This document shows, piece by piece, positions 42,812 through 50,464 of a DNA stretch of 64,000 bases. The DNA lies in the NCBI GenBank assembly GCA_964242415.1, contig CAXTAT010000006.1:139189-203188 (forward strand), read 5' to 3'. Made by a program: the position numbers and the translations under genes. The notes beneath the pieces were generated by a model. That model was not told where the DNA came from, ran no database searches, and worked only from the letters and a program-made list of their open reading frames with translations. Within the stretch, counting starts at the first letter, position 1. Each line of letters begins with the position of its first letter. The stretch comes from DASWOJ01 sp964242415 (lineage in GTDB: Bacteria > Pseudomonadota > Alphaproteobacteria > Acetobacterales > Acetobacteraceae).

Positions 42812-44335
42812 CTATCCCGCGCTGCGGATCGCGGTAATGCGGGCGACGGTGGCGGTGGTGGAGAACCCGGCCATCAGCTCCGCCAGCCACACCCGGCCGC
42901 CCCAGGACTGCACCTCATCCGCACCCACCACGTCGTCCAGCGCGTAGTCGGCGCCCTTCACCAGCAGGTCCGGCTTCAGGACGGACAGGGTCTGCAGCGG
43001 CGTGTCCTCCTCGAAGACCACCACCAAGTCCACCGCGGACAGGCTTGCCAGCACCGCGGCACGGGCGGCCTCCGGCTGCACCGGGCGGGTGGAACCCTTC
43101 AGGCGGCGCACGCTGGCGTCCGAGTTCAGCCCGACCACCAGGCGGTCGCACTGGCCGCGCGCCTGCTCCAGCAAGTGGACGTGGCCGGGGTGCAGCAGGT
43201 CGAAGCAGCCGTTGGTGAAGCCGATGCGCCAGCCCTTGCGCCGCCACCGCTCGACCTGCTCGGCGGCGATCTCACGCGATACCACCTTTCGCAACGCGCC
43301 GCCCTGCGGGGACAGGGCCTGCAGCAGCTCCTCCTCCCGTGCGACGGCGGTGCCGATCTTGCCGACGACGATGCCGCCGGCGATGTTGGCCAGGCGCACG
43401 GCAACCCGCAGCTCCAGCCCGGCTGCCAGCCCGGCCGCCAGCGCCGCCACCACGGTGTCCCCGGCGCCGGACACGTCGTACACCTCCGCCGCCTCCGCCG
43501 GGTAGTGCTGGATTCCCCCGGCGTCGGCCAGGGTCATGCCGTCCTCCGACCGGGTGACCAGCACCGCGCCGAAGCCGTGGGCGGCGCGCAGGGCCTGGGC
43601 GGCGTCGGCGATCTCGCCCTCGGTCTCGACCGGCAGGCCGGTGGCCTCCGCCAACTCGCGGCGGTTCGGCGTGATGACGTCGGCCCCGGCGTAGCGGCTG
43701 TAGTCGGGACCCTTGGGATCGACCAGCACCTGCCGGCCCGACGCGCGGGCAGCGGCGATCAACTGCGCCGGGGTGTCACCGGCCAGCACGCCCTTGTTGT
43801 AGTCCGACAGCACCGCGACCGAGGTGGCGGCCAGGGTGTCCCGCGCGATCCGCATCATGCGCTCGGCCAGCTTGGGCTGGATCGGCGAGGTGTCCTCGCG
43901 GTCCGAGCGCAGCAGTTGCTGGCCGGCGCTGACATACCGGGTCTTGACGGTGGTGGCCCGCCCGCCCTGGACCAGCAGCCACGGCTCGACCCCGGGCTGG
44001 CCGCCGACCAGGCCGGTGAGGTCGGACCCGGCCTGGTCGTCCCCGACCACGGACACGAAGGCCACAGCCGCACCCAGCGCCGTCAGGTTGCGGACGACGT
44101 TGCCGGCGCCGCCTGGCATGGCCAGCTCGCGCTCGACGGTCAGGATGGGAATCGGCGCCTCGGGGCTGATGCGCTCCACCGCGCCATAGACATAGCGGTC
44201 GAGCATCACGTCGCCGATCACCATGACGCTGGTGCGGGCGAGGCGGCGCACGGCGGCGGTCAGGGCCTCGATGGTGGCGTCGGCGTCCGGGGTGTCCGCG
44301 TCGGTGCGGCCGGGGCCGGGCGGGATGCTCTGCAT
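42812..44335 (-). CDS. hldE: Bifunctional heptose kinase/adenylyltransferase
   Basis: A 507-residue HldE that makes ADP-heptose for lipopolysaccharide. The N-terminal PfkB kinase domain has VMVIGDVMLDRYVYGAVERI, PGGAGNVVRNLTALG and the ATP/catalytic VSGAGDTVVAALA. The C-terminal nucleotidyltransferase has FTNGCFDLLHPGHVHLLEQA with HxGH, and GADYALDDVVGADEVQSWGG. Start ATG 44335 is chosen by length; an earlier in-frame ATG would add 19 residues. The N-terminal 30 residues are an unusual Asp/Pro-rich leader. Confidence 0.95.
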   Translation of the reverse strand: MQSIPPGPGRTDADTPDADATIEALTAAVRRLARTSVMVIGDVMLDRYVYGAVERISPEAPIPILTVERELAMPGGAGNVVRNLTALGAAVAFVSVVGDDQAGSDLTGLVGGQPGVEPWLLVQGGRATTVKTRYVSAGQQLLRSDREDTSPIQPKLAERMMRIARDTLAATSVAVLSDYNKGVLAGDTPAQLIAAARASGRQVLVDPKGPDYSRYAGADVITPNRRELAEATGLPVETEGEIADAAQALRAAHGFGAVLVTRSEDGMTLADAGGIQHYPAEAAEVYDVSGAGDTVVAALAAGLAAGLELRVAVRLANIAGGIVVGKIGTAVAREEELLQALSPQGGALRKVVSREIAAEQVERWRRKGWRIGFTNGCFDLLHPGHVHLLEQARGQCDRLVVGLNSDASVRRLKGSTRPVQPEAARAAVLASLSAVDLVVVFEEDTPLQTLSVLKPDLLVKGADYALDDVVGADEVQSWGGRVWLAELMAGFSTTATVARITAIRSAG

Positions 44336-44428
44336 GGTGCCCACGGCTAACGATCCCGGGGCGGCAAGGCAAGCGGGGCGTGACGTTTGCACGACAGGCG
44401 GCGGCGCTGTGCTGCTTTCATGCCAGCT

Positions 44429-45184
44429 CTATGCCTGCAGGTATCGCACCGTGTCGGCTTCCAGCACCGCGCAGGTCAGCCTGCCGCCGCGGCCGGCGCC
44501 GGTGTCGATGCCGAGCCGGTACGGCCGCAATTCCGGTTCGGGGTGCGGGGTATGGCCGTGCACGACCAGGGTGTCCGGCTGGTCGGGCAGCATCGGCGCC
44601 GGGCCGGGCCAGTCGAGGAAGCCCTCGCGTATCCATAGCAGGTCGTCCTCCGCCTGATCGGCCACAGGCACGCCCGGCCGCACGCCGGCATGGACGCAAA
44701 GCAGGCCATCGGTGGACCACAGCGGCAGCAGGGTCTCCAGGAATCGCACATGCGGCGGCGGCAGCAGCGACCCCCACTGCGCCACGTGGTCCCGCGGCGA
44801 GATGCCCCAGCTTTGCAAGCTGACCCAGCCGCCGTTGCGGAGCCAGTGGTGCGCGTCATCCGTGCTGCCGCTGGCCAGGACGTCCAGCAGCATCCGCTCG
44901 TGGTTGCCCATCAGGTTCACCGTCGGCAGGCCCGGCACACCCGCCAGCACATGCGCGACCACGCCGGCCGAGTCCGGCCCGCGGTCGATCAGGTCGCCCA
45001 GGTGGACCAGGACCGCGTCCTCGATGGGCCGTGCGGCGAGGTCGGACGCGATGGCGGCATGCACCGCCTGCAGCCGGACGAGGTGGCCATGCACATCGCC
45101 CACGGCATAGACGCGGTAACCCAGCGGCAGCCCGCGCATCCGGGAGTCGAGGCGTAGGACGGCAGCGGCGGCGGACGGGTTCAT
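44429..45184 (-). CDS. Metallophosphoesterase (PP1-like serine/threonine phosphatase)
   Basis: A 251-residue calcineurin-like phosphatase. The metal motifs are VYAVGDVHGHLVRLQ (GDxHG), VHLGDLIDRGPDSAGVV (GDxxDRG), LMGNHERMLL (GNHE), HAGVRPG and VVHGHTPHPEPEL. This is the PrpA/ApaH-like group. It hydrolyses phosphoprotein or dinucleoside polyphosphate; the substrate is unresolved. It lies 93 bp upstream of hldE on the same strand. Confidence 0.9.
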   Translation of the reverse strand: MNPSAAAAVLRLDSRMRGLPLGYRVYAVGDVHGHLVRLQAVHAAIASDLAARPIEDAVLVHLGDLIDRGPDSAGVVAHVLAGVPGLPTVNLMGNHERMLLDVLASGSTDDAHHWLRNGGWVSLQSWGISPRDHVAQWGSLLPPPHVRFLETLLPLWSTDGLLCVHAGVRPGVPVADQAEDDLLWIREGFLDWPGPAPMLPDQPDTLVVHGHTPHPEPELRPYRLGIDTGAGRGGRLTCAVLEADTVRYLQA

Positions 45185-45268
45185 GTGCGCCTGCTTAGAG
45201 CAGCGCGAGCCGGCCCGTCACCCAATCTTGCCCTTGGCGGCCCGCGCGGACGCGCCTAATGCCCGGTG

Positions 45269-46036
45269 ATGAACGCAATAGCCGGCTTGAACGCGGGTGG
45301 AGGCTTGAACGCCATCGAGGTCGAGGGCCTGACCAAGCGGTACGGCGACGTGCTGGCCGTGGACGACATCAGCTTCGCCGTTGTGCCGGGCAGCACCCTG
45401 GGCCTGCTGGGCGGCAACGGCGCGGGCAAGACCACCACGATCGCCATGCTGCTGGGCCTGCTGATCCCCAGCGCCGGGCACATCCGCATCCTGGGGCACG
45501 ACATGGCGCGGGACCGGTTTGCGGCGCTGGCGCGGATGAACTTCTCATCCCCTTACATCGCCCTGCCGTCGCGGCTGACGGTGGCGGAGAACCTGCGCGT
45601 CTATGGCCACCTGTACGGCGTGCGCGGGCTGGAGGCGCGCATACGCGAGCTGGCGGCGCAACTGGACCTGGGGGGCCTGCTGAACCGCCCGTCCGGGGCG
45701 CTGTCGGCCGGGCAGAAGACGCGGGTGGCGCTAGCCAAGTCGCTGATCAACCGGCCCGACATCCTGCTGCTGGACGAGCCCACGGCCAGCCTGGACCCCG
45801 ACACCGGGGACATGGTGCGAAGCTGGCTGGAGCACTACCGGGCCGAGAGCGGCTGCACGATCCTGCTGGCGTCGCACAACATGCCGGAGGTGGAGCGGCT
45901 GTGCGGCCATGTGCTGATGCTCAAGCAGGGCCGCATCGTGGACAGCGGCGCGCCGGCGGAGCTGGTGGGCCGCTACGGCCGCGACGACCTGGAGCAGGTG
46001 TTCCTGGACATCGCCCGCCGCCGGGAGGCTGCATGA
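45269..46036 (+). CDS. ABC-2 type exporter ATP-binding protein
   Basis: A 255-residue ATPase with Walker A GGNGAGKTTTI (about 49-59), signature LSAGQKTRVALAKSL, Walker B ILLLDEPTASLD and H-loop LASHNM. GLLGGNG and SSPYIALPSRLTVAENLRVY are typical of DrrA/NodI-type exporters. The start may be GTG 45266 or ATG 45269. It overlaps the permease gene as ATGA. Confidence 0.94.
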   Translation: MNAIAGLNAGGGLNAIEVEGLTKRYGDVLAVDDISFAVVPGSTLGLLGGNGAGKTTTIAMLLGLLIPSAGHIRILGHDMARDRFAALARMNFSSPYIALPSRLTVAENLRVYGHLYGVRGLEARIRELAAQLDLGGLLNRPSGALSAGQKTRVALAKSLINRPDILLLDEPTASLDPDTGDMVRSWLEHYRAESGCTILLASHNMPEVERLCGHVLMLKQGRIVDSGAPAELVGRYGRDDLEQVFLDIARRREAA

Positions 46037-46854
46037 ACCCGGCGATGTTCGGCCTGTCGGCCCGCCGCGTCTGGGGCCTGATGTACCGGCACTTGGCGCT
46101 GTACCGCCACTCGTGGCCGCGGCTGCTGGAGCTGATGTACTGGCCGGTGCTGCAGATGTGCATCTGGGGGTTTACGGCCAGCTTTCTGGTTGGCCGCAGC
46201 GGCGCGGCCGGGGGCAGCATTACGGTGGTCGCCGGCGCCCTGCTGGGCGGGGTGCTGCTGTGGGAGGTCGCGCTGCGCAGCCAGATGGGCGTGGCGATCA
46301 GCTTCCTGGAAGAACTCTGGTCGCGCAACCTGGGCCACCTGTTCGTCAGCCCGATCCGCCCGTCGGAAATGCTGGCCGCCCTGGTGGGGGTCAGCGTGCT
46401 GCGGATGCTGACGGGGGTGCTGCCGGCCATCCTGATCGCGTTCCTGCTGTATGCGTTCAACCTGTTCGCCATGGGTCCGATTGTGGTGCTGTTCTTCGCC
46501 AACCTGATGGTGATGGGCTGGTGGGTGGCGTTGGGCGTGGTCAGCCTGATCCTGCGGCACGGCGCCGGGGCGGAGGCGCTGGCGTGGTCGGTGCTGTTCG
46601 GGCTGACGCCGATCAGCGCGGTGTTCTACCCGGTGTCGGTGCTACCGGCCGCCTTGCAGCCGGTGGCGCTGGCGCTGCCGTCGGCGCATGTGTTCGAGGG
46701 GATGCGGGCGGCGTTGCAGGGCGTTGTGCGGTGGGACCACCTGGCCTGGGCGTTCGGGCTCAATGCCGTGTGGATGGCGGCCGGCCTGTGGCTGTTCACC
46801 GCGCAGTTCCGCCAGGCCCGGCTGCGCGGCGCACTTCTCAACATTGGCGAGTAG
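46033..46854 (+). CDS. ABC-2 type exporter permease
   Basis: A 273-residue integral membrane protein with about six helices. ELMYWPVLQMCIWGFTASFL, FLEELWSRNLGHLFVSPIRP and the C-terminal ISAVFYPVSVLPAALQPVA are ABC2_membrane marks. Translationally coupled to the ATPase gene. A phosphatase gene follows 12 bp later. The substrate (lipid, polysaccharide or drug) is unknown. Confidence 0.93.
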   Translation: MNPAMFGLSARRVWGLMYRHLALYRHSWPRLLELMYWPVLQMCIWGFTASFLVGRSGAAGGSITVVAGALLGGVLLWEVALRSQMGVAISFLEELWSRNLGHLFVSPIRPSEMLAALVGVSVLRMLTGVLPAILIAFLLYAFNLFAMGPIVVLFFANLMVMGWWVALGVVSLILRHGAGAEALAWSVLFGLTPISAVFYPVSVLPAALQPVALALPSAHVFEGMRAALQGVVRWDHLAWAFGLNAVWMAAGLWLFTAQFRQARLRGALLNIGE

Positions 46855-46866
46855 CTGGAGCGATTG

Positions 46867-47484
46867 ATGGGCACAAACCTCTGGCTGATCCGCCATGCGC
46901 TGGTGGCGGAGAACGAGCGCGCGATGCTGTACGGCATCATGGACGTGTCGCTATGCCCTGATGCCCTGGTGGCGGACGTGCCGATGTACCAGTCCCTGGC
47001 CCACCGCCTGCCCCGGCCCGCCACCTGGTGCTGCACGCCGCTGTCGCGCACCCGGCGCACGGCGGAGGCCATCTTCGGTGCCGGCTATCCCCGGCAGGAG
47101 CTGCACGTGCTGCCGGGCCTGATCGAGCAGAACCTGGGCCGCTACCAGGGCCTGCCTCATGCCGAGTTGCCGCCGTTGCTGATCGCCCCTGCCCACCCCT
47201 TCTGGCCGCTGGCTGGCACCGAGCGTCCGCCGGGTGGGGAGAGCGTGGCCGAGATGCTGGTCCGCGTGGCCGATGCGCTGGATGACGTGGTGGCCGGGCA
47301 TGAGGGCGAGGACGTCGTGATCGTCAGCCATGGCGGCGCGATCCGGGCCGCCGTCGCCCATGCGCTGCGGCTGGACGCCGACCAGGCGCTGCACCTGTCG
47401 GTGCAGAACCTGTCGTTGACCCGGCTGGAACGCCTGGCCGAGGGCTGGCGCGTGATCTGCGTGAACGAGATGCCGGGCGTCTGA
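46867..47484 (+). CDS. Histidine phosphatase (phosphoglycerate mutase-like)
   Basis: A 205-residue protein. The catalytic motif is WLIRHALVAENE (H10, where the common form is RHG). CTPLSRTRRTAEAI and VIVSHGGAIRAAVAHAL carry the second histidine. Residues around EQNLGRYQG match the CobC/PhoE group. The RHG glycine is alanine here. It lies 12 bp after the ABC permease gene, so it is probably part of the same operon. Confidence 0.87.
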   Translation: MGTNLWLIRHALVAENERAMLYGIMDVSLCPDALVADVPMYQSLAHRLPRPATWCCTPLSRTRRTAEAIFGAGYPRQELHVLPGLIEQNLGRYQGLPHAELPPLLIAPAHPFWPLAGTERPPGGESVAEMLVRVADALDDVVAGHEGEDVVIVSHGGAIRAAVAHALRLDADQALHLSVQNLSLTRLERLAEGWRVICVNEMPGV

Positions 47485-47533
47485 CCCAGCGGATCCCGAA
47501 GTGGCGGCTGCTGCCGGTTCGCCACCGGGGCAC

Positions 47534-47629
47534 GCCGTTGCGGGCCGGCTGCGGCGTGGCAACCCAGGGCAGCCGGAGTCGTGCCTGCGGTTCCTGGGCT
47601 GCCACGCCGCAAGGGCGGCTCGCGTTGCC
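47534..47629. repeat. Family A inverted-repeat element, copy 5
   Basis: The left arm GTTGCGGGCCGGCTGCGGCG runs on to TGGCAACCCAGGG. The right arm CCTGGGCTGCCACGCCGCAA ends GGCTCGCGTTGC. It has drifted from the consensus at both outer ends. It lies 49 bp past the phosphatase stop. Confidence 0.75.
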
Positions 47630-47756
47630 AGGGAAACGCCGGCACGGGAGAGGGCCGGGATTAAGCAGGAATCGACATAACGTGGTGCATCAAGACTCCT
47701 TGGTAACGCCATAATCGCACGCTAGGATCATTCCAGAATGGCCCGGGGGATTCGGC

Positions 47757-48557
47757 ATGGTCCGATGGATGGTTGCGGCGGCGATGGCACTTCTGCCCGG
47801 CGTGGCGCGCGCGCAGGCGGAGCAGCAGGCGCTGGTGGACCGGGCGACCCTGGCGGCGCAGGAGATGGTGAACAACTTCAACGGACGGGATGCGCAGGGC
47901 GTGCTGAAGCAGGCGCGGGCGACGATGATCTGTCCGCAGGTGCTGCGCGCCGGGTTTCTGTTCGGCGGCCAGGGCGGCAACTGCGTGCTGGTGGCGCGTG
48001 ACGGCGCCGGGTCGTGGTCGGCGCCGGCGTTCTATACGCTTGGCGGCGCCAGCTTCGGCTTCCAGGCGGGGCTGCAGGATGCCGAGGTCATGCTGATCAT
48101 CATGTCCGACCGCGGCCTGCACGCGGTGCTGGACAGCCAGTTCAAGCTGGGCGCCGACGCGACCGCGACGTTTGCCGACCTGGGCGGCGGCGTGGAGGGC
48201 GACACGACGGCGGCGCTGCGGGCGGACGTCGTGGGCTTCAGCAAGGCGCGCGGGCTGTATGCCGGCATCACGCTGGGCGGCAGCATCATGAGCGCCCGGT
48301 CGGACTGGAACCAGATCTACTACGGCCGGCCGCTCGCGGCGCAGCAGATCGTGATCGGGATGGAGGGCACCAACCCCGCCGCCGACCCGCTGCGCCAGGT
48401 GCTGATGCGGTATGGCACGCCGAACCAGCCGCCGCTGGCGCCCGCGCTGCCCGCGCCGGTGCCGCAGGGCTTCGCTCCGGGTCCTTATACGCCGGCCCCC
48501 GTGCCGGCGCGCCCGCCGGTGATGCAGCAGCCGCTCGCGCCGGCTGGGCGGTATTAA
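47757..48557 (+). CDS. SYLF (Ysc84) domain lipid-binding protein, exported
   Basis: A 266-residue protein with signal peptide (MVRWMVAAAMALLPGVARA). The SYLF domain spans about 25-205: QARATMICPQVLRAGFLFGGQGG, SWSAPAFYTLGGASFGFQAG, LGADATATFADLGGGVEG, ARGLYAGITLGGSIM. The last 60 residues are proline-rich. SYLF proteins bind phosphoinositides or other lipids; the bacterial role is not settled. It is monocistronic. Confidence 0.9.
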   Translation: MVRWMVAAAMALLPGVARAQAEQQALVDRATLAAQEMVNNFNGRDAQGVLKQARATMICPQVLRAGFLFGGQGGNCVLVARDGAGSWSAPAFYTLGGASFGFQAGLQDAEVMLIIMSDRGLHAVLDSQFKLGADATATFADLGGGVEGDTTAALRADVVGFSKARGLYAGITLGGSIMSARSDWNQIYYGRPLAAQQIVIGMEGTNPAADPLRQVLMRYGTPNQPPLAPALPAPVPQGFAPGPYTPAPVPARPPVMQQPLAPAGRY

Positions 48558-48595
48558 CTTCCCCTGCCTGGGGTGGGACGGCTACACCCTGCGCC

Positions 48596-49069
48596 ATGTC
48601 CGATGCCCCCCCTCCGTTCTGGGAGACGACGCCGCTTGACGGCATGACCGACGCACAGTGGGAATCGCTGTGCGACGGCTGCGGCCGCTGCTGCCTGCAC
48701 AAGCTGCGCGACGACGACGATGGCTCCCTGGCCTGGACCAACGTGTCCTGCCGGCTGCTGGACACCACGAGCTGCCGGTGCAGCAACTACGAGCGCCGGC
48801 AGGAGAAGGTGCCGGACTGCGTCAGCCTGACCCCCGCCGCGCTGCGTGAGATCGACTGGCTGCCGCCGACCTGCGCCTATCGCCGGGTGGCGGAGGGGCG
48901 CGGGCTGGAGTGGTGGCACCCGCTGGTGTCCGGCGACCCGGCGACGGTGCACTCGGCCGGGGTGTCGGTGCGGGGGCGCGCGGTGAACGAGCGCAAGGCG
49001 GGGCCGCTGGAGGATTACATCGTCGATTGGCCGGGGCGGATGCCGCGGGGGCGGCGGCGCAGCGGTTGA
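48596..49069 (+). CDS. YcgN family cysteine-cluster protein (UPF0260)
   Basis: A 157-residue protein with eight cysteines in the YcgN pattern: C26, C29, C32, C33, C52, C60, C62, C75 (CDGCGRCCLHKL; SCRLLDTTSCRCSNY). LPPTCAYRRVAEGRGLEWWHPL and the C-terminal EDYIVDWPG are conserved. It is predicted to bind a metal or an iron-sulfur cluster; function unknown. Confidence 0.92.
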   Translation: MSDAPPPFWETTPLDGMTDAQWESLCDGCGRCCLHKLRDDDDGSLAWTNVSCRLLDTTSCRCSNYERRQEKVPDCVSLTPAALREIDWLPPTCAYRRVAEGRGLEWWHPLVSGDPATVHSAGVSVRGRAVNERKAGPLEDYIVDWPGRMPRGRRRSG

Positions 49070-49145
49070 TGGGCGAGCGGGGCGCCTGAACTCCAGCATT
49101 CGAGCTACGCGGTCCTCCCGGATTGGCGGCACTGCGGGGTCAATG

Positions 49146-49320
49146 ATGCCGGATGCTGGACGCGTCCAAGTCACCTTACGATCCTGAGGCTGGGGTCTGG
49201 TGGGCCGAAAGGGGCGACTTGCCGGGCTTGGTGTCCGAGGCGACGACCTTGGATGTCTTGGTGGGCCGTGTGACGGCTGTCGCGGCCCTCTCGGTACGAC
49301 AGTCCATGAACAATGCTGAC
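49146..49320 (+). pseudogene. Frameshifted remnant of a DUF1902 (HicB-like antitoxin) gene
   Basis: ATG 49146 opens MPDAGRVQVTL, which stops at 49185-49187. One base out of phase, the DNA reads YDPEAGVWWAERGDLPGLVS then EATTLDVLVGRVTAV, the core of DUF1902 proteins. Joining the two readings near 49176 would restore a normal DUF1902 start. After the valine at about 49280 similarity is lost. No HicA-like toxin is adjacent. Confidence 0.6.
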
Positions 49321-49398
49321 ACTTCGCCGGGTCAGCGCGCCCTCCCCTGCTGCTACCCTGCGCGGGGACCCGGCGGACGCCGGGTGCGGGAGGCGGCG

Positions 49399-49776
49399 AT
49401 GAGCGCGGCGTTGGACGACACGATCCTTGCGACGGCCACCGTGAACATCTCGAAGACCATGGTCAGCATCGAGGGCGTGACCTACCCGGTGACCGGCATC
49501 TGCGGCGTGTTCATCAAGCGGCCGCGGATCGTTGGCCTGGCTCTGTTGGCGCTTGCCCTGGGGGCGATGGGCGCCTCCGACCTGGCAAAGGGGAGCGACG
49601 GCGGGCTGGTGCTGCTGGCGGTCAGCGCGGTGGTGCTGGCATTCGCCCTGACCCAGCCCAGCATTCTGGTGCTGCGCACGGCCAGCAGGGACCAGAAGGC
49701 GCTGCACTCCCGCAACCGGACGGAGCTGCTTGCCGTCAAGCGCGCCATCCAGGAGGCCGTGACGCGGCGCGGCTGA
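49399..49776 (+). CDS. DUF6232-like two-helix membrane protein
   Basis: A 125-residue protein. ATATVNISKTMVSIEGVTYPV and TGICGVFIKR precede two hydrophobic segments (about 46-62 and 71-89), followed by a beta-rich, basic C-terminus. The layout matches DUF6232 proteins, which are small bacterial membrane proteins of unknown function. Start ATG 49399 has GGGAGG six bases upstream; an in-frame extension upstream belongs to the DUF1902 remnant and is not part of this gene. Confidence 0.75.
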   Translation: MSAALDDTILATATVNISKTMVSIEGVTYPVTGICGVFIKRPRIVGLALLALALGAMGASDLAKGSDGGLVLLAVSAVVLAFALTQPSILVLRTASRDQKALHSRNRTELLAVKRAIQEAVTRRG

Positions 49777-49790
49777 ACACGCCGGCAACC

Positions 49791-49886
49791 CGTCATCGCG
49801 AGCCGCGCCCGCGCCGTGGCGATGCAGGGGCGCAAGCGCGGTCCGTGCCGCCCTGGGTCGCCGCGCCGAAGGCGGCTCGCAACGAT
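49791..49886. repeat. Family A inverted-repeat element, copy 6
   Basis: The left arm GTCATCGCGAGCCGCGCCCG and the right arm CGAAGGCGGCTCGCAACGAT. It lies between the convergent ends of the DUF6232-like and DUF2237 genes. Confidence 0.8.
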
Positions 49887-49896
49887 GCCCCCGGCG

Positions 49897-50283
49897 TCAC
49901 CCCACCGCGTGCGCCTGCAAGTCCTCCAGCCGGCAATGCGCCAACGCCGCCGCCTCTGTCGCACGCAGCGCCACGCGGGGCGCGCAGCCGGCCAGGAACG
50001 CCTCCTGCCAGCGCATGGCGCACAGGCACCACCGGTCGCCGGGCTGCAGGCCGGGGAAGCGGTACTCCGGCCGCGGCGTGGACAGGTCGTTGCCGTGGGA
50101 CTTGCTGAACTGCAGGAACTCGGCCGTCACCTCGGCGCAGACGGTGTGGCTGCCCAGGTCGTCCGGCCCGGTCTCGCAGCAGCCGGTGCGGGTGAAGCCG
50201 GTTAGCGGATCGAGCGAGCAGGTTTCCAGCACGCCCCCCAGGACGTTCAGCGACTTGTTGGGCCGAGTGGCGTCGAGCGGCAT
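49897..50283 (-). CDS. DUF2237 family protein
   Basis: A 128-residue protein. NKSLNVLGGVLETCSLDPLT, GFTRTGCCETGPDDLGSHTV and GDRWCLCAMRWQEAF are the DUF2237 signature; the conserved CC and WCLC cysteines are present. Start ATG 50283 has GGAG nine bases upstream. Function is unknown; the cysteines suggest metal or redox chemistry. Confidence 0.92.
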   Translation of the reverse strand: MPLDATRPNKSLNVLGGVLETCSLDPLTGFTRTGCCETGPDDLGSHTVCAEVTAEFLQFSKSHGNDLSTPRPEYRFPGLQPGDRWCLCAMRWQEAFLAGCAPRVALRATEAAALAHCRLEDLQAHAVG

Positions 50284-50464
50284 GGGCGGGGTCTCCAGGA
50301 TTTTGCGCGGCGGATTTAAGGGGATCGTAGCAGACCGGGCCTGGCGCTGCCCAGACGCCGCGGGGGATCGGCGTGGGGGACCATTCGGGGCAAAGCCCTT
50401 CGAGACGATGATCGAGGGCCGATGATCACCCTGCCCTGCCTGACGCCGTACGGCGGGGTCCGTC

